Notes: generated by a model not told the origin, from the sequence alone. A stretch of 64,000 nucleotides of DNA from Hydrangea macrophylla (GCA_033977485.1 CM066991.1:31431850-31495849); one strand, 5' to 3'; shown: positions 32,611 to 45,227, counted from the first letter of the stretch. Numbers and translations are program-made.

Positions 32611-35243
32611 GAATGTGTTGTAGTCATGAAAATCACTCTGACTTTTAAAGAGAAGTGATTTTCAAAGTTACAAAAGTCTTTATCTTAATTACAATACTTT
32701 CAATTTTAAAGTAACATTTTAGTACCAAAACCACCCAATTGTATTCAAACCACTATATTGTATCACAGAATTTTCACACAAAGATATACAAGGAATTATT
32801 CCATGTATGGATCAAGTCATATACAAGTACCTTAATTACAACTGTTAGAACACATTTAAAATGTTGATATATGTATCAAACTGTACATATATATATACTA
32901 GTTTAAAAGCACGTGCGTTGCACGTGAACGGTGTCTATCTAAAATTTAATTAAGAATAGTAAGCCAAAATAAAAAAAAAAAAAAATAAATAAATAAAAAG
33001 ATTAAAAAAAACCACTTAAATTAGGTATAAAAAAAAATAAAAAATAAATAAAAAGAAGAAGAAGAAGAAGAATTCATGCAACTTCCACAATAAAAAAGAT
33101 GCACAAAGCACATACAACAATCAATTCATAGGGTAAAAATAATAAAAACTGTTGAATTATTCTTCTTAGACCATTTGTTTATTTGTTCAATAATAATTTT
33201 TTTATGTTGCTATTTAATTGTTACCACATGTCCTAGCTAGAATTCTTTCTTACATCTTTAATATGTTGAATTTACTATTTTCTTTGCTCATTACTTAATA
33301 ATGACTATATATTTATTTATTGTATGACCACATATGTTAGTATTTCATTAATTTACCGTGTTTGTATAGTAATTTATTAAACTATGAAATTATTTCATAT
33401 GTTCTAATTAGAATAAGTTACAAATCAATCATGATCTAGCTTTCTTAAATATTTTTTTATATACATTAAAAGTTGATTCCTACAAAAAGGATTTAGGGAA
33501 CCCTCTACGTTCAAGATGGTCAAACCTTTTGTGCTGTGTGGCTTGAAAATTCTTAAAATCTTCAACCAAAATTTTTCATAAAGTCTCTATTGTCAAATTG
33601 CCAATATAATTGAAAGAATCACATAAGAAAAAATTTTATAACGGGAATTGATATTAGAAAGTAATTGCTTATCCATAGAGTTCACCTAAAGAAAGAGAAA
33701 AGATATTGAAACATGACAGAAGAAGGGGAAAAAAATGGAATCCACTAAGACCAAAATAGAAAAAACCAATAGGATGGTAGTTTTAATTTAATTTAAAGTC
33801 CTAAAATTATGAAAATGTATTGATAATCGATATCGAAAGAGACTTTTAGGCTCTATTTGGTGCACATATTGAAGGATAGGAAAGAAACGAAAACACTAAG
33901 GAAAATATTTTCCTTTGTTCATGAGCTAAAAAGGGCCTAAGGGTGTCCATTAATTTGATAAAATTGAAAATTAAATGTTGAATTTTAGTACTGGAAATTG
34001 TAAGCAGTTGAATTTGCTGTACATAACACATGAGTATTTCAAGTATTGAAATAGACTGCAATTAGTGATTATTTCTAGTCGATTTTTTTCAATTAAGATA
34101 TTCAATGGATTTTTGGCTGCATTTTCAATTAGAGTAATGCTAGAGTCACAAAGAGAAGCTTACAAAAGGATATGGTATGCCATATGGCGGAATTAAGTGT
34201 GGTGACTCTTTCAATTAAGTGGTACATTATCAAATTTATTGTACAAAAAATGTGCATAAAATTTTATTTTACCACCTAATTGGTTATAATCACAAGCTAA
34301 ATTTGTCTAGCTAACTTCCTATCTTTCTTGTGGAACTTAAACAATGATAACAATTCTACGAATTATTGCTAATAAAGATAACAATAGTAACTTTTCATAA
34401 AGAAAAATACTCAATTAAGTTTTACATTCAATAATTGTGTTGCTAAACGCATGGGTAAAATGGGAATGGAATAGGACACATGTCAGCATGGTAGTGGTGG
34501 ATAAGCAAGAGTGAGAAAAATGCACTCTATGTTAAATGAGTAACCAAATATTAAAGTGGTTGAAATTGAATCCTAAAATTTTTTGAATGCATATCTTACC
34601 TAGAATAGGTTCGATAGAAGTTATCTATATTATTGTTGGTATAGAATAAACAAAATCGTAAGTGACTCATCATAGAGCTCCAAAAAAGAAAAAAGAAGAA
34701 GAAGAAGAAGAAGAATAAAACAAATCAAGATTCTTTAAAAAGAGTTATGTAATACTAAGAATTGATATCAGGAGTTGATGGGTATAGTTTTATGTCTGTG
34801 AAATTACTTCAGTACCCTTAATGAAAACTGAATCCAATAACTGTAAATAGAAGTCCCGTCATGAGAAGGGGACTGATGTTACTATAACTAATAGTTTTTT
34901 TGTTTTCATTTTGATCATTAAGTTATTGAAAATATTACATTAATAGTTATGAGAATGAAATTTATAAGTTGAATGAATGAATAGAAGAGTAAGGAATAAT
35001 AACTACCTTCAATGCAAAGCTTGAAAGTGCACACTTGTGTAAAGATCAATCGTGTTTAGTTCATCATAGCACATTATTAAGAGAACACGAAGAGTAGACT
35101 GTTTTGTGAATCTTAATGAAAGTGTAAAAAAAAAAATGTCTAAAGCTATGGAGAACTTGGAAAGTAGAGACGTATAATAGAAATTAGATAATACCAATAG
35201 GTTCTTTAATACTATCATTAGTCTTCTAGTCCAAAAAAAAGAA

Positions 35244-35245
<2 letters not shown>
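32611..35245. other. AT-rich intergenic DNA
   Basis: No gene. Holds A-rich runs near 32970-33050, GAA runs at about 33053-33070 and 34693-34713, and a GCACGTGCGTTGCACGTG palindrome near 32909. Confidence 0.5.

Positions 35246-35289
<44 letters not shown>
35246..35289. repeat. (GA)n microsatellite
   Basis: About 22 GA units without interruption. Confidence 0.95.
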
Positions 35290-35291
<2 letters not shown>

Positions 35292-35531
35292 TAAAATAAT
35301 GTCTTAACAAATAGGGCCAAAAGTAAACCTGGGGCTGAGAGGCTTGTGAATTCATGTTATTCTTCTACACGATTAATTTCTAGTACATAATTCCGTTATT
35401 TATTCCTAATACTTGATTTCCTTATTTATCTTAATTTAGATTGGACTTTGTTTCATCCAATGATCCAATACTCAATTAATCCATTCTGGTCCACTTTAAT
35501 CAAAGAAGCAAAAAATTGTTACACAATTACT

Positions 35532-35730
35532 CAAGGAACATACTTAGGTAAAGTTCTTTAGGTGTGGTTTGTTAGGTTCCCTCTTACAACAGTGGGTCTA
35601 GGGATTAAAAAAATAATGTTTAAAATTATTTTATTTATATATTTATTTATTTTCTAGTTAATTAGGGTCTCACAATTGTGAGAGGAATCTAACAAACCAT
35701 GTACAGCTAAGGAACTTTGCCCAAATGTGT
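35532..35730. mobile_element. MITE M9
   Basis: Arms GGTAAAGTTCTTTAGGTGTG and, inverted, GGCAAAGTTCCTTAGCTGTA. Flanks ACAATTACT (35523-35531) and TCAATTACT (35731-35739) match at 8 of 9. Confidence 0.7.
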
Positions 35731-35963
35731 TCAATTACTAAAATTCTTCTATTAATTAGCTATTGATTAAATGTGAGCTTTTAGATGGATTAGCTCTCAA
35801 ATATTTGTATTAATTGGAGGCTGAATGCAAGATTTATAATTGGAAGGTATAATTTTTAAACTTCGCGAGTGTAAAATGAATCATATACTACTAAGAAATT
35901 GGTAATAGGAATTTAGTTAAGAGTCCTTCCCACCGTGGAGTCCAAAAAAAAGAAAAGAAAAGA

Positions 35964-36515
35964 GGGGTTATTACACTAACACCCCTTCAACTATGACCAT
36001 TTTCAATTGCCCTCAACTATAAAACTCAACAAATTGAACCTATCAACTATTTTTACTTTTCACTAATAGCCCTTCTGTTAGGTTGTAGTTAAAAAATTGA
36101 TTACTTTTATATCATGTTACCAATATAAAGTGTTAACAACATAACATTTTTGTCTCTTCTTTGAGTCGTTGAAATTTTAAGAAGAAAATTGTCTAAAATT
36201 TGGTGTACAACAAAGGGCAATTATTATGCAACAAAGGGTATTTTTGTCATAAAATTTTCATTTGCTCCAAGGAGGGACAAATAGATATCATGTTGCTAAT
36301 AGTTTGTATCATATGGTGCTCACATGATAATAAAAAAATAAAATTTAAATTTAAAAAAAAAAAGAAAAGAAAAAAAAAGCGTTCTTTTTTGGGACAGAAT
36401 TCTAATAGAAGGGGTTTTAGAGAAAAATGCAATGTTGATGGGAGTTAGTTTGTCAAGTTTTATAGTTTAGGGGCGTATTTAAAAAAGAGTCATATATGAA
36501 CTAAAGTGTGATTGA
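35964..36515. mobile_element. Inverted-repeat element M10 (about 550 bp)
   Basis: Left arm CACCCCTTCAACTATGACC...CTCAACTATAAAACTCAAC; right arm is its diverged reverse complement (GTCAAGTTTTATAGTTTAGGGG). The middle is low complexity. Frames inside are not genes. Confidence 0.6.
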
Positions 36516-36719
36516 CTTTTTTCTTTTCTTTTTTTATTTTATTTTTTATTTGTAAAATCCGATGGGAACTTGAATTGTTTGGAAGGAGTTGTAATACACA
36601 ATAGGATTAATGTCGAATACCATTAATATTAAGGAGTTGTAAAATTGTAGGGATTGTATATAACATGATATATCCAAAGCAAAAAAATAAAAAGTTAGGA
36701 TTATCATGGACGGACCCAA

Positions 36720-37116
36720 AAAAAAAAATGGTATACTAAAGTTGTTAAAACTCTAAGAAAATTACTTAAGTGAAAGTGCACCGATTGATAAAAGTGTAAA
36801 CCACTTATGGGCATCGGTAATTATCAGTTGCTTTATATCTAAAATACTAAAACCATCCCACAAATGAATTTACCAAAATAACCACTACGATCTAGATTTG
36901 AAATATTTGTTGATCTATCTCTGCACATAAACATACACATAACAAACAAATATACATACGCATATAATATATACAAAAAGAGGTTATAAAAAAAAAGTCC
37001 AAGAAAAAGAAAAAAAAAAAACAAACCAATGGATTTAATTTATTCTAGAGTCCAATAAAAAGAAAGTTGATCTATGAGGCATATAAACATACACATAACA
37101 TACAAATATGCATACG

Positions 37117-37155
<39 letters not shown>

Positions 37156-37400
37156 TTCAACAAAACGAAAAAAAAAAAACCCAATAGATTTAGTTTATTC
37201 TAGAGTCCAAAAAGAAAAAACCAACCAAACACATAGATGTTGTTATTAAATTGTAGGACTCTTATGGCATGGACACACTACAAATAAAAAAGTGGTATAC
37301 TAAACTTTTAAAACTCTAAATTCTAAGAAAAATTGTTAAGTAAAAGTGCACCGATTGATAAAAGTGTAAAACACTTATACACATTGGTACATTTATATAT
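36720..37400. repeat. Nested local duplications
   Basis: A segment with GTGCACCGATTGATAAAAGTG occurs at about 36777 and 37349. Between these, a 158-bp unit (GTTGATCTAT...TTATTCTAGAGTCCAA) is present twice in tandem (about 36908 and 37067). A 33-base A run lies at 37120-37152. Confidence 0.7.
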
Positions 37401-37430
37401 ATTATAGATATATATATATCTATATATTTG

Positions 37431-37611
37431 CAGAACACTTCTAGTAAGTACGCCCTTACTTTATTAAGTTAAGGACTTCTATCTCTGCCATTAGATCGAG
37501 TTTTCATTAAGAGTACTGTTGTCATTTCATTTATTAAAGTGATGATCTAACGGCTGAAAACAGAAGTCCTTAACTTAACAAAGTAAGGACGTCCTTACTA
37601 GAGGTGTTCTG
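37431..37611. mobile_element. MITE M8, Mutator-like
   Basis: 181 bp with about 50-bp inverted arms from CAGAACACTTCTAGTAAG. Flanked by perfect 10-bp repeats TATATATTTG (37421-37430, 37612-37621), consistent with a 9-bp duplication plus one shared base. Confidence 0.82.
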
Positions 37612-37910
37612 TATATATTTGATACTTATGTATCAAACCGTATTGATGTACACAACAATTAAAAATGTTATTTTTCTTAGATACCATATGTTAATAACTA
37701 TTCAAATACATGTAAATTTATTAGGAAAATTTAAAATTTAAGAAACATACAAATAACACCCGCATAAATATAGAATTAATTAGAAAAAGTTTAGAAGTTG
37801 AGTCAGTATGAACAGACATTGGACTATTTGTAATATTGATAGTGATATTTTGAGAAGTAAAAGCTAGCTAATACTTTTAATGATGATGTCACATTCGTAA
37901 CTACTCTGAG

Positions 37911-38186
37911 GCTTAGTTTGGCCTCCATGTGGTTTTTTAAAAGTAGTTTATGAAATTTATTATTAAGTTGTTTGATAATTTTGTACAAGTAACACATTAT
38001 TCTTCAAAAAAAATATCATGAAATAAAAAACAACCTTGAGTTTTTAAAAGCTCCATTCTTGAGCTTTTAAAAGCTCTCCCAAAAAGCCCTAAGTTCAATC
38101 TTTGCAAAACTCAAAAACTATTTATCAAATAAAATGAAATGGTGCTTGAAAAAAGGAGAAGCACTAAAATGGGGTCCAAACTAACC
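37911..38186. mobile_element. MITE M7 (GGCTTAGTTTGG termini)
   Basis: Second member of the M6 family, inverted with respect to it (GAGCTTTTAAAAGCTCTCCC interior; ends GGCTTAGTTTGG and CCAAACTAACC). Confidence 0.72.
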
Positions 38187-38284
38187 CTAAATGCCCTACA
38201 TTCAGAACTTCTTATGATCAATGAATTGTAAGTAAGGTCTAATGGCCCTAATCGATACACTTGATAAGATAATAAATTTTATTT

Positions 38285-38565
38285 TATTTTATTTTAATTT
38301 TTTTTTGAGAAAACAAGATTTTATTAAATAGATAAAGTCCAAATAAATTACAGCAAAAGGCAAGCCATAAGGTTACCAAACCCAAAGCTAAATCTCCCTA
38401 AAACATAGTAATAAAATCGGACCTAAAAAGAACCTGAAACAGGCACCTCAAATTCTGCAAAACAATGCAAACAGAAGCCCTAAATAATTGAGCACAAAAT
38501 CATCAAGACCGACTAACACAAAATTCTACACAAAACCACGATAAGATCTAAATGAATTAAAGACC
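38285..38565 (-). other. Possible LINE 3'-end remnant
   Basis: On the minus strand the sequence ends in TTTAATAAAATCTTGTTTTCTC followed by an A-rich tail, the look of a truncated LINE 3' end. No coding part is recognisable. Confidence 0.3.
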
Positions 38566-38571
38566 ACTACT

Positions 38572-38884
38572 CTGTTTCATTCGTAAATTTTATGAGGAAA
38601 AAGCAAATAAGAAGGAAAATTGATTCTTTCGAGTTTTTCATTGTGTCTTATTTTCTATTAAAAAATTAATTTGATAAATTAGAAAGTTATCAAATTTAAT
38701 TGCAATATATAAGTAAATGAAGGGAAGTGACTCACAACATCATACAAAATTTTTATTTCATTTCACAACTTATTCTTTTTTATTTTCTATTTTCCTCATT
38801 GTTTTCTTTGCTAACCAAACAAAGGAAAACATTTTTGTTTAACTTTTCATTCCTTAACCCTTAACAAATCCGAGAATCAAGCAC
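38572..38884. mobile_element. Dispersed inverted-repeat element R3
   Basis: Shares the R1/R2 layout (TTTATGAGGAAAAAG start, CACAACTTATTCTTTTTT middle, AAATCCGAGAATCAAG end). Confidence 0.45.
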
Positions 38885-38895
38885 AATATTGTTAG

Positions 38896-39155
38896 GGTGG
38901 TGGATTTCGTGAGGGAAAGGGAAAAAGGAAAAGAAAACTAACTCTCTGATATTTTACTGGTGTTTTCCTTATTTCTTAAAATGAAAAATAATTGTAAGAC
39001 ATAATTGTAACATAAGAATAAAAGGAATGGAAATAGAAAAATGTCAATGGCTCACCATATAATTTTTTTTACTTTTTCTATATCACTTGTCATTTATCAT
39101 CTATACTTTTCTTTCTTTACTCTCACTAATTAAGAACTAAACAGAATCTAAAAGA
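38896..39155. mobile_element. Dispersed inverted-repeat element R4
   Basis: Fourth copy, starting GATTTCGTGAGGGAAAGGG and ending CTAATTAAGAACTAAACAG. Same orientation as R1 to R3. Confidence 0.45.
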
Positions 39156-39224
39156 ATCTAGGCGGTAAGGAAAGCTTAAGGATTTCAATGGCTCAAAATT
39201 CAAGAAGAAAAAGAAAGAGAAATA

Positions 39225-39361
39225 AATTAAGTGGGAGAGATAACAAAGGAAATACAATTACCATTTTTTAAAAAAAATTTACGCTAAATTAAGTGGGAGG
39301 GATAACAAAGGAAATACAACAACGATTTTATTTGTATTTTTTTTTTAAATTTTACACTAAA
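39225..39361. repeat. Tandem duplication of about 70 bp
   Basis: Two copies of AAATTAAGTGGGAGRGATAACAAAGGAAATACAA plus A/T-rich spacer, just left of the small copia element. Confidence 0.75.
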
Positions 39362-39389
39362 TATCAAAGAACCATTACTAGCATAAATA

Positions 39390-39922
39390 TGTGGGGTCCA
39401 TTGCCATGTAGTCCAAAATAAATTGGGCATCTTTTATTGTGTTAGTCGAGAGTATTGATAGGAAGTATGATACTATCCAAACTTAATTTGATATGGATAT
39501 GGAAAGTCTATGATTATCAATTAGGTGGCATGAATATTGGGAAGTCTTCATCAACAAGAAAAACAAGTAGTAGTATATATATATCATATGTATATGTGTG
39601 TATAACATATACTTGTGGGCAATGATATACACTCGGGTTGGTTTTTCTAGTGAGAGAGAGGAAAAAAATACTGTGAGTGTTTTTCCTTTGGGATATTGAG
39701 TGAGTGTGTACAAGGGTTTGTGAATTGGGTTATGTGATTTAATTCTAGGTTTCTTGTACCAGTTTTTATTCTCAATATTAAGGAAATATCTCTTGGGGTG
39801 TGGACGTAGGCAGGGTTTTGCCAAACCACGTAGAATTCTCTTGTGTTATTTTTCTTTTCTTTTTCCCTTGTTATTTTCTTTTCATTGTGTTCTTGTTTAA
39901 ATCCGCTGCGTAAATCTCAACA
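39390..39922 (+). repeat. 5' LTR of small copia element
   Basis: 533 bp, TGTGGGGTCCATTGCC to AAATCTCAACA; near-copy at 41526-42040. Confidence 0.85.
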
Positions 39923-39924
39923 AG

Positions 39925-39937
39925 TGGTATCAGAGCC
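39925..39937 (+). other. Primer binding site (tRNA-iMet), small copia element
   Basis: TGGTATCAGAGCC two bases after the 5' LTR. Confidence 0.92.
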
Positions 39938-39963
39938 AGGTTCGGTGTGCCAGTCAATTCACC

Positions 39964-41094
39964 ATGAAGGCGATGATCAACTCAGAATTTACGGTGGAAC
40001 AGTTTAATGGAAAGGGAAGTTTTACTCTCTGGCAGAGAAGAGTAAAAGACATTCTTGTGCAACAAGGCTTGTACAAGGCTTTGAAGGGAAATGATGGAAA
40101 GCCGGAGGCCATGAAAGATGACGAGTGAGAGGAGTTGGAGTTGCGGTGTGTTAGCACGATCCGACTCTGTATTGCTGATAACATTATCAATACTGTTATG
40201 GATGAAGATTCTGCGTCAGACTTGTGGGAAAAGTTGGAAAAACTCTATATGACCAAGAGTTTGACTAACAAATTGCATCTGAATCGACAGTTGTATCGGC
40301 TGAAGATGGAAGAAGGCGGGGATCTCATGGAACACATGGGTGTGTTCAACGGGTATTTGGATCTACTGCGGAAAGTTGATGTCAAGATTGAGGAAGAAAA
40401 TAAAGCTTTCCTACTTCTTACCTCTCTTCCAGATTCATATGACTAACTCGTGACTGCGTTATTGTATGGTACAGATACAGTGGTTTTGGAGCAGGTGGAG
40501 GCTTCACTAGTGTCCCACGACACTCAGAGAAAGACAACTAGTGAGGGTGGACAAGAAGCTACTTTGGCTGTAACAAGTGAGAATCGAGGAAGGACGAAAA
40601 ATAGACCTAAAGGTAGCAGCAGGGTTAGATCTAGTTCTAAACGGAGAGAAGTCCAATGCTATTTGTGCAAAGAATTGGGTCACATCAAAAAAATTTGTCC
40701 TCAACGTAAAGGGAAGGGCAATGGTGGGAAAGATGGTGATGGTGAAAATTCTTTGGTTTTATTGGGAGATGATGGAGCTGTCCTCACAGTCTCCGAATGT
40801 ATGCACACTATTTCTCGTGATGATTGAATTTTGGATTCTGGTTGTACAAATCATATATGCTTCAGGAGGGAATATTTTAATGAGTTCCAAAAAGGTAATT
40901 TGGGGAAGGTGTCATTGGGTGACGGGTACTCGTGCAAAATTATGGGTATTGGGACGGTTAGAATTAAAATGTTTGATGGAGTGGTTCATACTTTGGGTTG
41001 TGTGAGATATGTCCCAAAGATGCGGAAAAGTCTATTATCACTGAGCCAGATGGATTCCATGGGTGCAGGTATTCTACTGCAGGTGGAGCCATGA
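39964..41094 (+). pseudogene. Small copia gag-protease, interrupted
   Basis: Reads from ATG 39964 (MKAMINSEFTVEQFNGKGSF), a copia gag of UBN2 type. Stops occur at 40126-40128 (after DDE), after LPDSYD (40444-40446) and after SRDD (40825-40827). Between them the frame is continuous: gag core LWEKLEKLYMTKSLTNKLHL, CCHC knuckle CYLCKELGHIKKIC at about 40660-40700, protease active site LDSGCTNHICFRREYF at about 40831-40875. It ends at a stop (41092-41094) in what should be the protease to integrase linker. The stops are isolated substitutions rather than gross damage, so the loss of pol may predate gag decay. No product expected. Confidence 0.85.
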
Positions 41095-41525
41095 AAATCA
41101 CATGTGGCTGCATGGTTCTTATGAAGGGAGAAAAGTGTGGTGGGTTGTATCGTCTAGTTGGATGTACAGTGAAAAACTCGATTGGTTAATGGGTATGGCG
41201 CGCGCGAGGAAAAGAGTACTCTAGACGTGTTTCTTTTGCGGTGGAGGTGAAGACACAGGTGACAGGTTTCCAAGGAGTAGATGATGGTGACGGAACAAAT
41301 ACTGCTGGTGGTGGAGGGGGTGGATCGAGACCCTATTCCGACATTAATGGATAAAATTAATGGAAGACAATTACACATGTCATTGGCCGTGGTGAATCAA
41401 TTTGTGATTATATTGATTCGGTATGTGTAATTGGGATTTTTTAGGTCAATGGTTTGTGCATCTTGATGGATTGATCAAGGTGTGATATTTTTTTTTCTCT
41501 CTCATGGGTATGGAGGTGGAGATTT

Positions 41526-42040
41526 ATGGGGTCCATTCCCATGTAGTCCAAAATAAATTGGGCATATTTTATTATGCTAGCCAAGAGTATTGATAGGAAG
41601 TATGATACTATCCAAACTTAATTTGATATGGATATGGAAAGTCTATGATTATCAATTAGGTGGCATGAATATTGGGAAGTCTTCATCAGCAAGAAAAGCA
41701 AGTAGTAGTATATATCATATGTATATGTGTGTATAACATATACTTGTGGGCAATGATATACACTCGGGTTGGTTTTTCTAGTGAGAGAGTGGAAAAAAAA
41801 TATTGTGAGGGTTTTTCCTTTGGGGTATTGAGTGAGTGTGTACAAGGGTTGGTGAATAGGGTTATGTGATTTAATCCTAGGTTTCTTGTACCCGTATTTA
41901 TTCTCAATATTAAGGAAATATCTCTTGGGGTGTGGACGTATGCAGGGTTTTGCCGAACCACGTAGAATTCTCTTGTGTTATTTATTTATTTTTTTCCCTT
42001 GTTATTTTCTTTTCATTCTTTGCTCGTTTAATTCTGCTGA
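41526..42040 (+). repeat. 3' LTR of small copia element
   Basis: 515 bp, diverged from the 5' LTR, with first bases TATGGGGTCC (TG lost) and apparently lacking the terminal 14 bp. Confidence 0.8.
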
Positions 42041-42045
42041 AAATA

Positions 42046-42967
42046 GTAGTAACACAAACTTTTTAACTACAGTGCAATTACGATTAAAAAATGAGTGTTA
42101 TAAAACTAGATCTCGTGTCAAAGTAAAGATGTTTTAGTTCTTGTTTTGCTTATGACGTGTTAAGGATGTTATGATCTAAAGTGCTTCTAAGACCTAAAAA
42201 CATATATTAGTCTATTTGAATAAGCAATTAATTTGCAGCATGGTGGAGGAAGCAAATTTGCGTTTTAATGAATCTTTCTTAATTCCAATAATGCCCATGT
42301 AATTTGGACTTTTGCTTTTACTTGTGTAAAGGACGAAAGCCTATCCAAAGCAATCTGTCTTAATAAAATTCCTATGAGAATTATTCAACTTCGCTACAAT
42401 TTTTTTTTTTTTTTATGAGAATCATTCAACTTCGTGCATTACTTAACTGTAGACAACTGACCAAACCTAGAGGAGTTTTAAGTATTATCATGTTGCATCG
42501 GCGTTGCTTTGAGACTTTCTATGATCATCCATGCATACTAGTTGGATTTGAAACAGTCGAAGTAGGCAACCAAGTGTGTTATTTATTTATTTTCTGTTAT
42601 TTTTCCAAAATATTCTTTCGAATGTCATATTGGCAAATTTTTTTGGTTTTTATATTTCACACATATCAAACTCTAGCCATGGGTTATGGATCACCGGAAG
42701 CAAAATCCGGTAGCATCCGGACAACACATCATGTGGGGTTTACAGCACCAGATAATTTATTTATTTATTTATTTTTACAGAGAAAGAAATTTTTTTTTTG
42801 TGGGATTAGAATTATAACTAACTGCCTATTTACCTGTGCTATGTGGTATGTATTCGTGGTAAAAATAGCTATTGCAAAAAGATTGATGCTCTGCTTTTCA
42901 AATTTTATATTCCAGCCAGCTTCTAAATAAATGTGGCAATGGACCGACTTGATTTTCATGGACGATG
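42046..42967. other. Intergenic DNA, no gene recognised
   Basis: Contains a T run at 42398-42413 and ATTTATTT repeats. A 171-codon frame at 42415-42930 passes through these low-complexity tracts and shows no domain. Confidence 0.5.
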
Positions 42968-43783
42968 TTAAAGTGGTCAAATCTTTATTGAAAGTAGTCG
43001 TGTGATTTTTATTGGATATGTTGAGATGGTACCATTATTATTAAAATTGGCCATGCTGCCACATGTGTTTGAACGGTTCAGTATAGAAAATTTGAGAAGC
43101 ATAGCATTACTCGAATAATTTGTCTGTATACGCTAATGATATTTAAAAAAAATTTAATTAGCAGATGAAATGACCAATGTAACAGGGTTAATTACATGTA
43201 CATCATTTGTACGTAATTAGACTATTTTTCACTTTGCTGCCTGTACTCCAACACAAGTCAAATATCATTATTGAAGTGGTCGAATCATTATTGAAAGTAG
43301 TCCCGTGATTTTTATTGGAGATGTTCAAGTGGTCCTATCATTATTAAAAGTAGTCCTATAAAGGGTGGCAATTCGGGTTAGACTTGTCATAATCGAGTCA
43401 TAAACGGGTTGCGTGGTTTAGGTTGATTTTTAGTTTTGAGTACTATTCAATAAAAAACATGAACTTTTTAAATTTAATCGTGTCGTGTCGTGTCATAATT
43501 GGGTTGTCTTAGTAAAACGGGTTGTCGTGTCAAAATTTGCCACCCCTAAAATTCCATATGTATTTGAACGGATCAGTATACAAAATTTGAGAAACATAAC
43601 ATTACTCGAAAAGAAAATTGCTTATTTTGCCTGTATACACTAATGATATTTATATAAAAAAACAAAAATAAAAGTTAGAGGATTAAATGACCAATGTAAA
43701 AGGTTTAATAACTTGTACATCCTTTGTACGTAATTAGACTATTTTTCTTTGTACGTAATTAGACTATTTTTTACTTTGCTGTC
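42968..43783. repeat. Tandem repeat array of about 305-bp units, left part
   Basis: Unit 1 is 42968-43273. Unit 2 is 43274-43783 and carries an inserted element (43360-43548). Both contain AAAGTGGTC-ATTGAAAGTAGTC, TTTGAACGG and TAATTACATGTACATC-TTTGTACGTAATTAG blocks in the same order. Unit 3 lies beyond T2 at 47578-47905. Confidence 0.78.
43360..43548. mobile_element. Small hAT-like MITE in tandem unit 2
   Basis: Ends AAGGGTGGCAATTCGGG and TTTGCCACCCCT are inverted repeats; interior has GTGTCGTGTCGTGTC and AACGGGTTG. Absent from units 1 and 3. Confidence 0.6.
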
Positions 43784-44409
43784 TGATGATGCCGAAAATT
43801 GGTAAGAGTAAGTAGAGCAGATTAAAGAGAGAGAGTGAGAGACAATTTTTTGTATATGGTTCGGCCCTGTTAATGAAGGTACCTACGTCCACGTGTGTGT
43901 CTGAGCACGTTCTCTAGCAGATCACCGGCGGGCCTGGTGAGCCAACAAAGAGGGGTGTCACTACCAGTAATACCGGTCAGGTATATGCGTACAATGGTGA
44001 GTTCTATAGAGGTGCTGTGTAGACTAAAAAGTCGGTCCCTTCAATGGGGGGTGAGAGGTCTCTTTTATAGATGTATGAGACCTACTCGTATATGGATAAG
44101 GAAATATAATCCAATTGATATAGATTGGCATTAATTGTGGGGATTTCCTAATTGATTAGGATATAGTTTTCACTTTCTATTAGTCTTCCTGCTTGAATAG
44201 GAAACTGCCTGTAATGCTCGGGATCGTGCCTGTGGGCCCGGATGAACTGTTCCCGCGGTGGGATATGCTTGTCTGGTCTTCCCGACCTGTTGGCCGGGTC
44301 GTGGATGAACCGTTCGGGAGGTATCAGGTGGACCAAACCGCTCGGGATGATGCTTGTCAATAGTTGCAGAATAGAACTGCTCGGGCATAGGCTGATTTTG
44401 GGTGTATCA
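43784..44409 (-). repeat. T2 3' LTR (left)
   Basis: 626 bp, plus-strand TGATGATGCC to GGTGTATCA; near-identical to 46915-47541 with scattered substitutions. Confidence 0.92.
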
Positions 44410-45227
44410 GTTGCCCCCCATTTCCAAGGTTGGCTGGATGCTATATCGGGGCAAGTTTGGAAATCAGTTTGATGTTACATGCCACTGTCTGAGTGCTTGG
44501 GGAAGCTGCCTAGGGGCTTCTGAGCCTGGTTAGTCCTCAAGAACTGGATGAGAGTTGAGACCCAGCCTAGCTCGGGACCTTTAGGTGCTCGGGAACTGAC
44601 CGGGAGTTGAGACCCGGCCTAATTCGGAGTCATTGAATGCTCGGGAAGTGACCGACAGTTGAGACTCGGCCTACTTTGGAGTATTTTTACTTGAGTTAGC
44701 CTCCAGGATGGTTATCTTCTGCACGTGAACCTTCGTCAAGGTTGTGGGTAGAAGAGTTTTACCATGTTGGAAAAGCTGACCTAAAGCGTATCGCTTTGAG
44801 GTCCTTTTATGTTAACTCCTCATGATGGTTATCTTCCGCCCAGTCAGCCTTCGTAACGTTGGGAGAAGAGTTTGACCATGTTGGCGGACTCGCCTAAATC
44901 ACGTTGCTTTAGGGTCTATTTGCTCCTTAGCGTCGGTTTGGACCTAAGTGGAGTTAATGCCTCTGAGTACTGTAGGTGCTTGGGTTGTCCAAGATTTTGA
45001 CTTGGTTATCCGCGAGGCCTGTAGATACCCGGTGTGATTGCCTGTTTAGTTCACTGCGCAATCTTGCCCCCCAAGCTTTCGCTAAGACGAGGGTCTTACA
45101 GAGACTATGAACTGTAGGTAACAGACCTGGAACATGGTGGTTGCAGGGTCTTTTGAAGCTTGCCATCATCAGCCACCTAGGGGGTTTGCCCCCATCGTCG
45201 GTTGGACCTAAGCGAAGCCGGTGCCTC

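Larger units (their letters stand above)
39390..42040 (+). mobile_element. Copia deletion derivative (gag-protease only)
   Basis: LTRs at 39390-39922 and 41526-42040, primer site for tRNA-iMet, gag and the protease active site, then nothing of integrase, RT or RNase H before a polypurine tract (ATGGAGGTGGAGAT). Flanks AAATA (39385-39389) and AAATA (42041-42045) fit a target duplication if the last 14 bp of the right LTR are missing. About 2.65 kb in all. Non-autonomous. Confidence 0.82.

Noticed and set aside
32905..32930. GCACGTGCGTTGCACGTG as a possible Helitron 3' hairpin.
   Set aside because: No CTRR-type end immediately downstream and no TC start found; left as an unassigned palindrome.
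42415..42930. 171-codon open frame.
   Set aside because: Crosses ATTTATTT repeats and T runs, starts right after a T run, and shows no domain or family motif.
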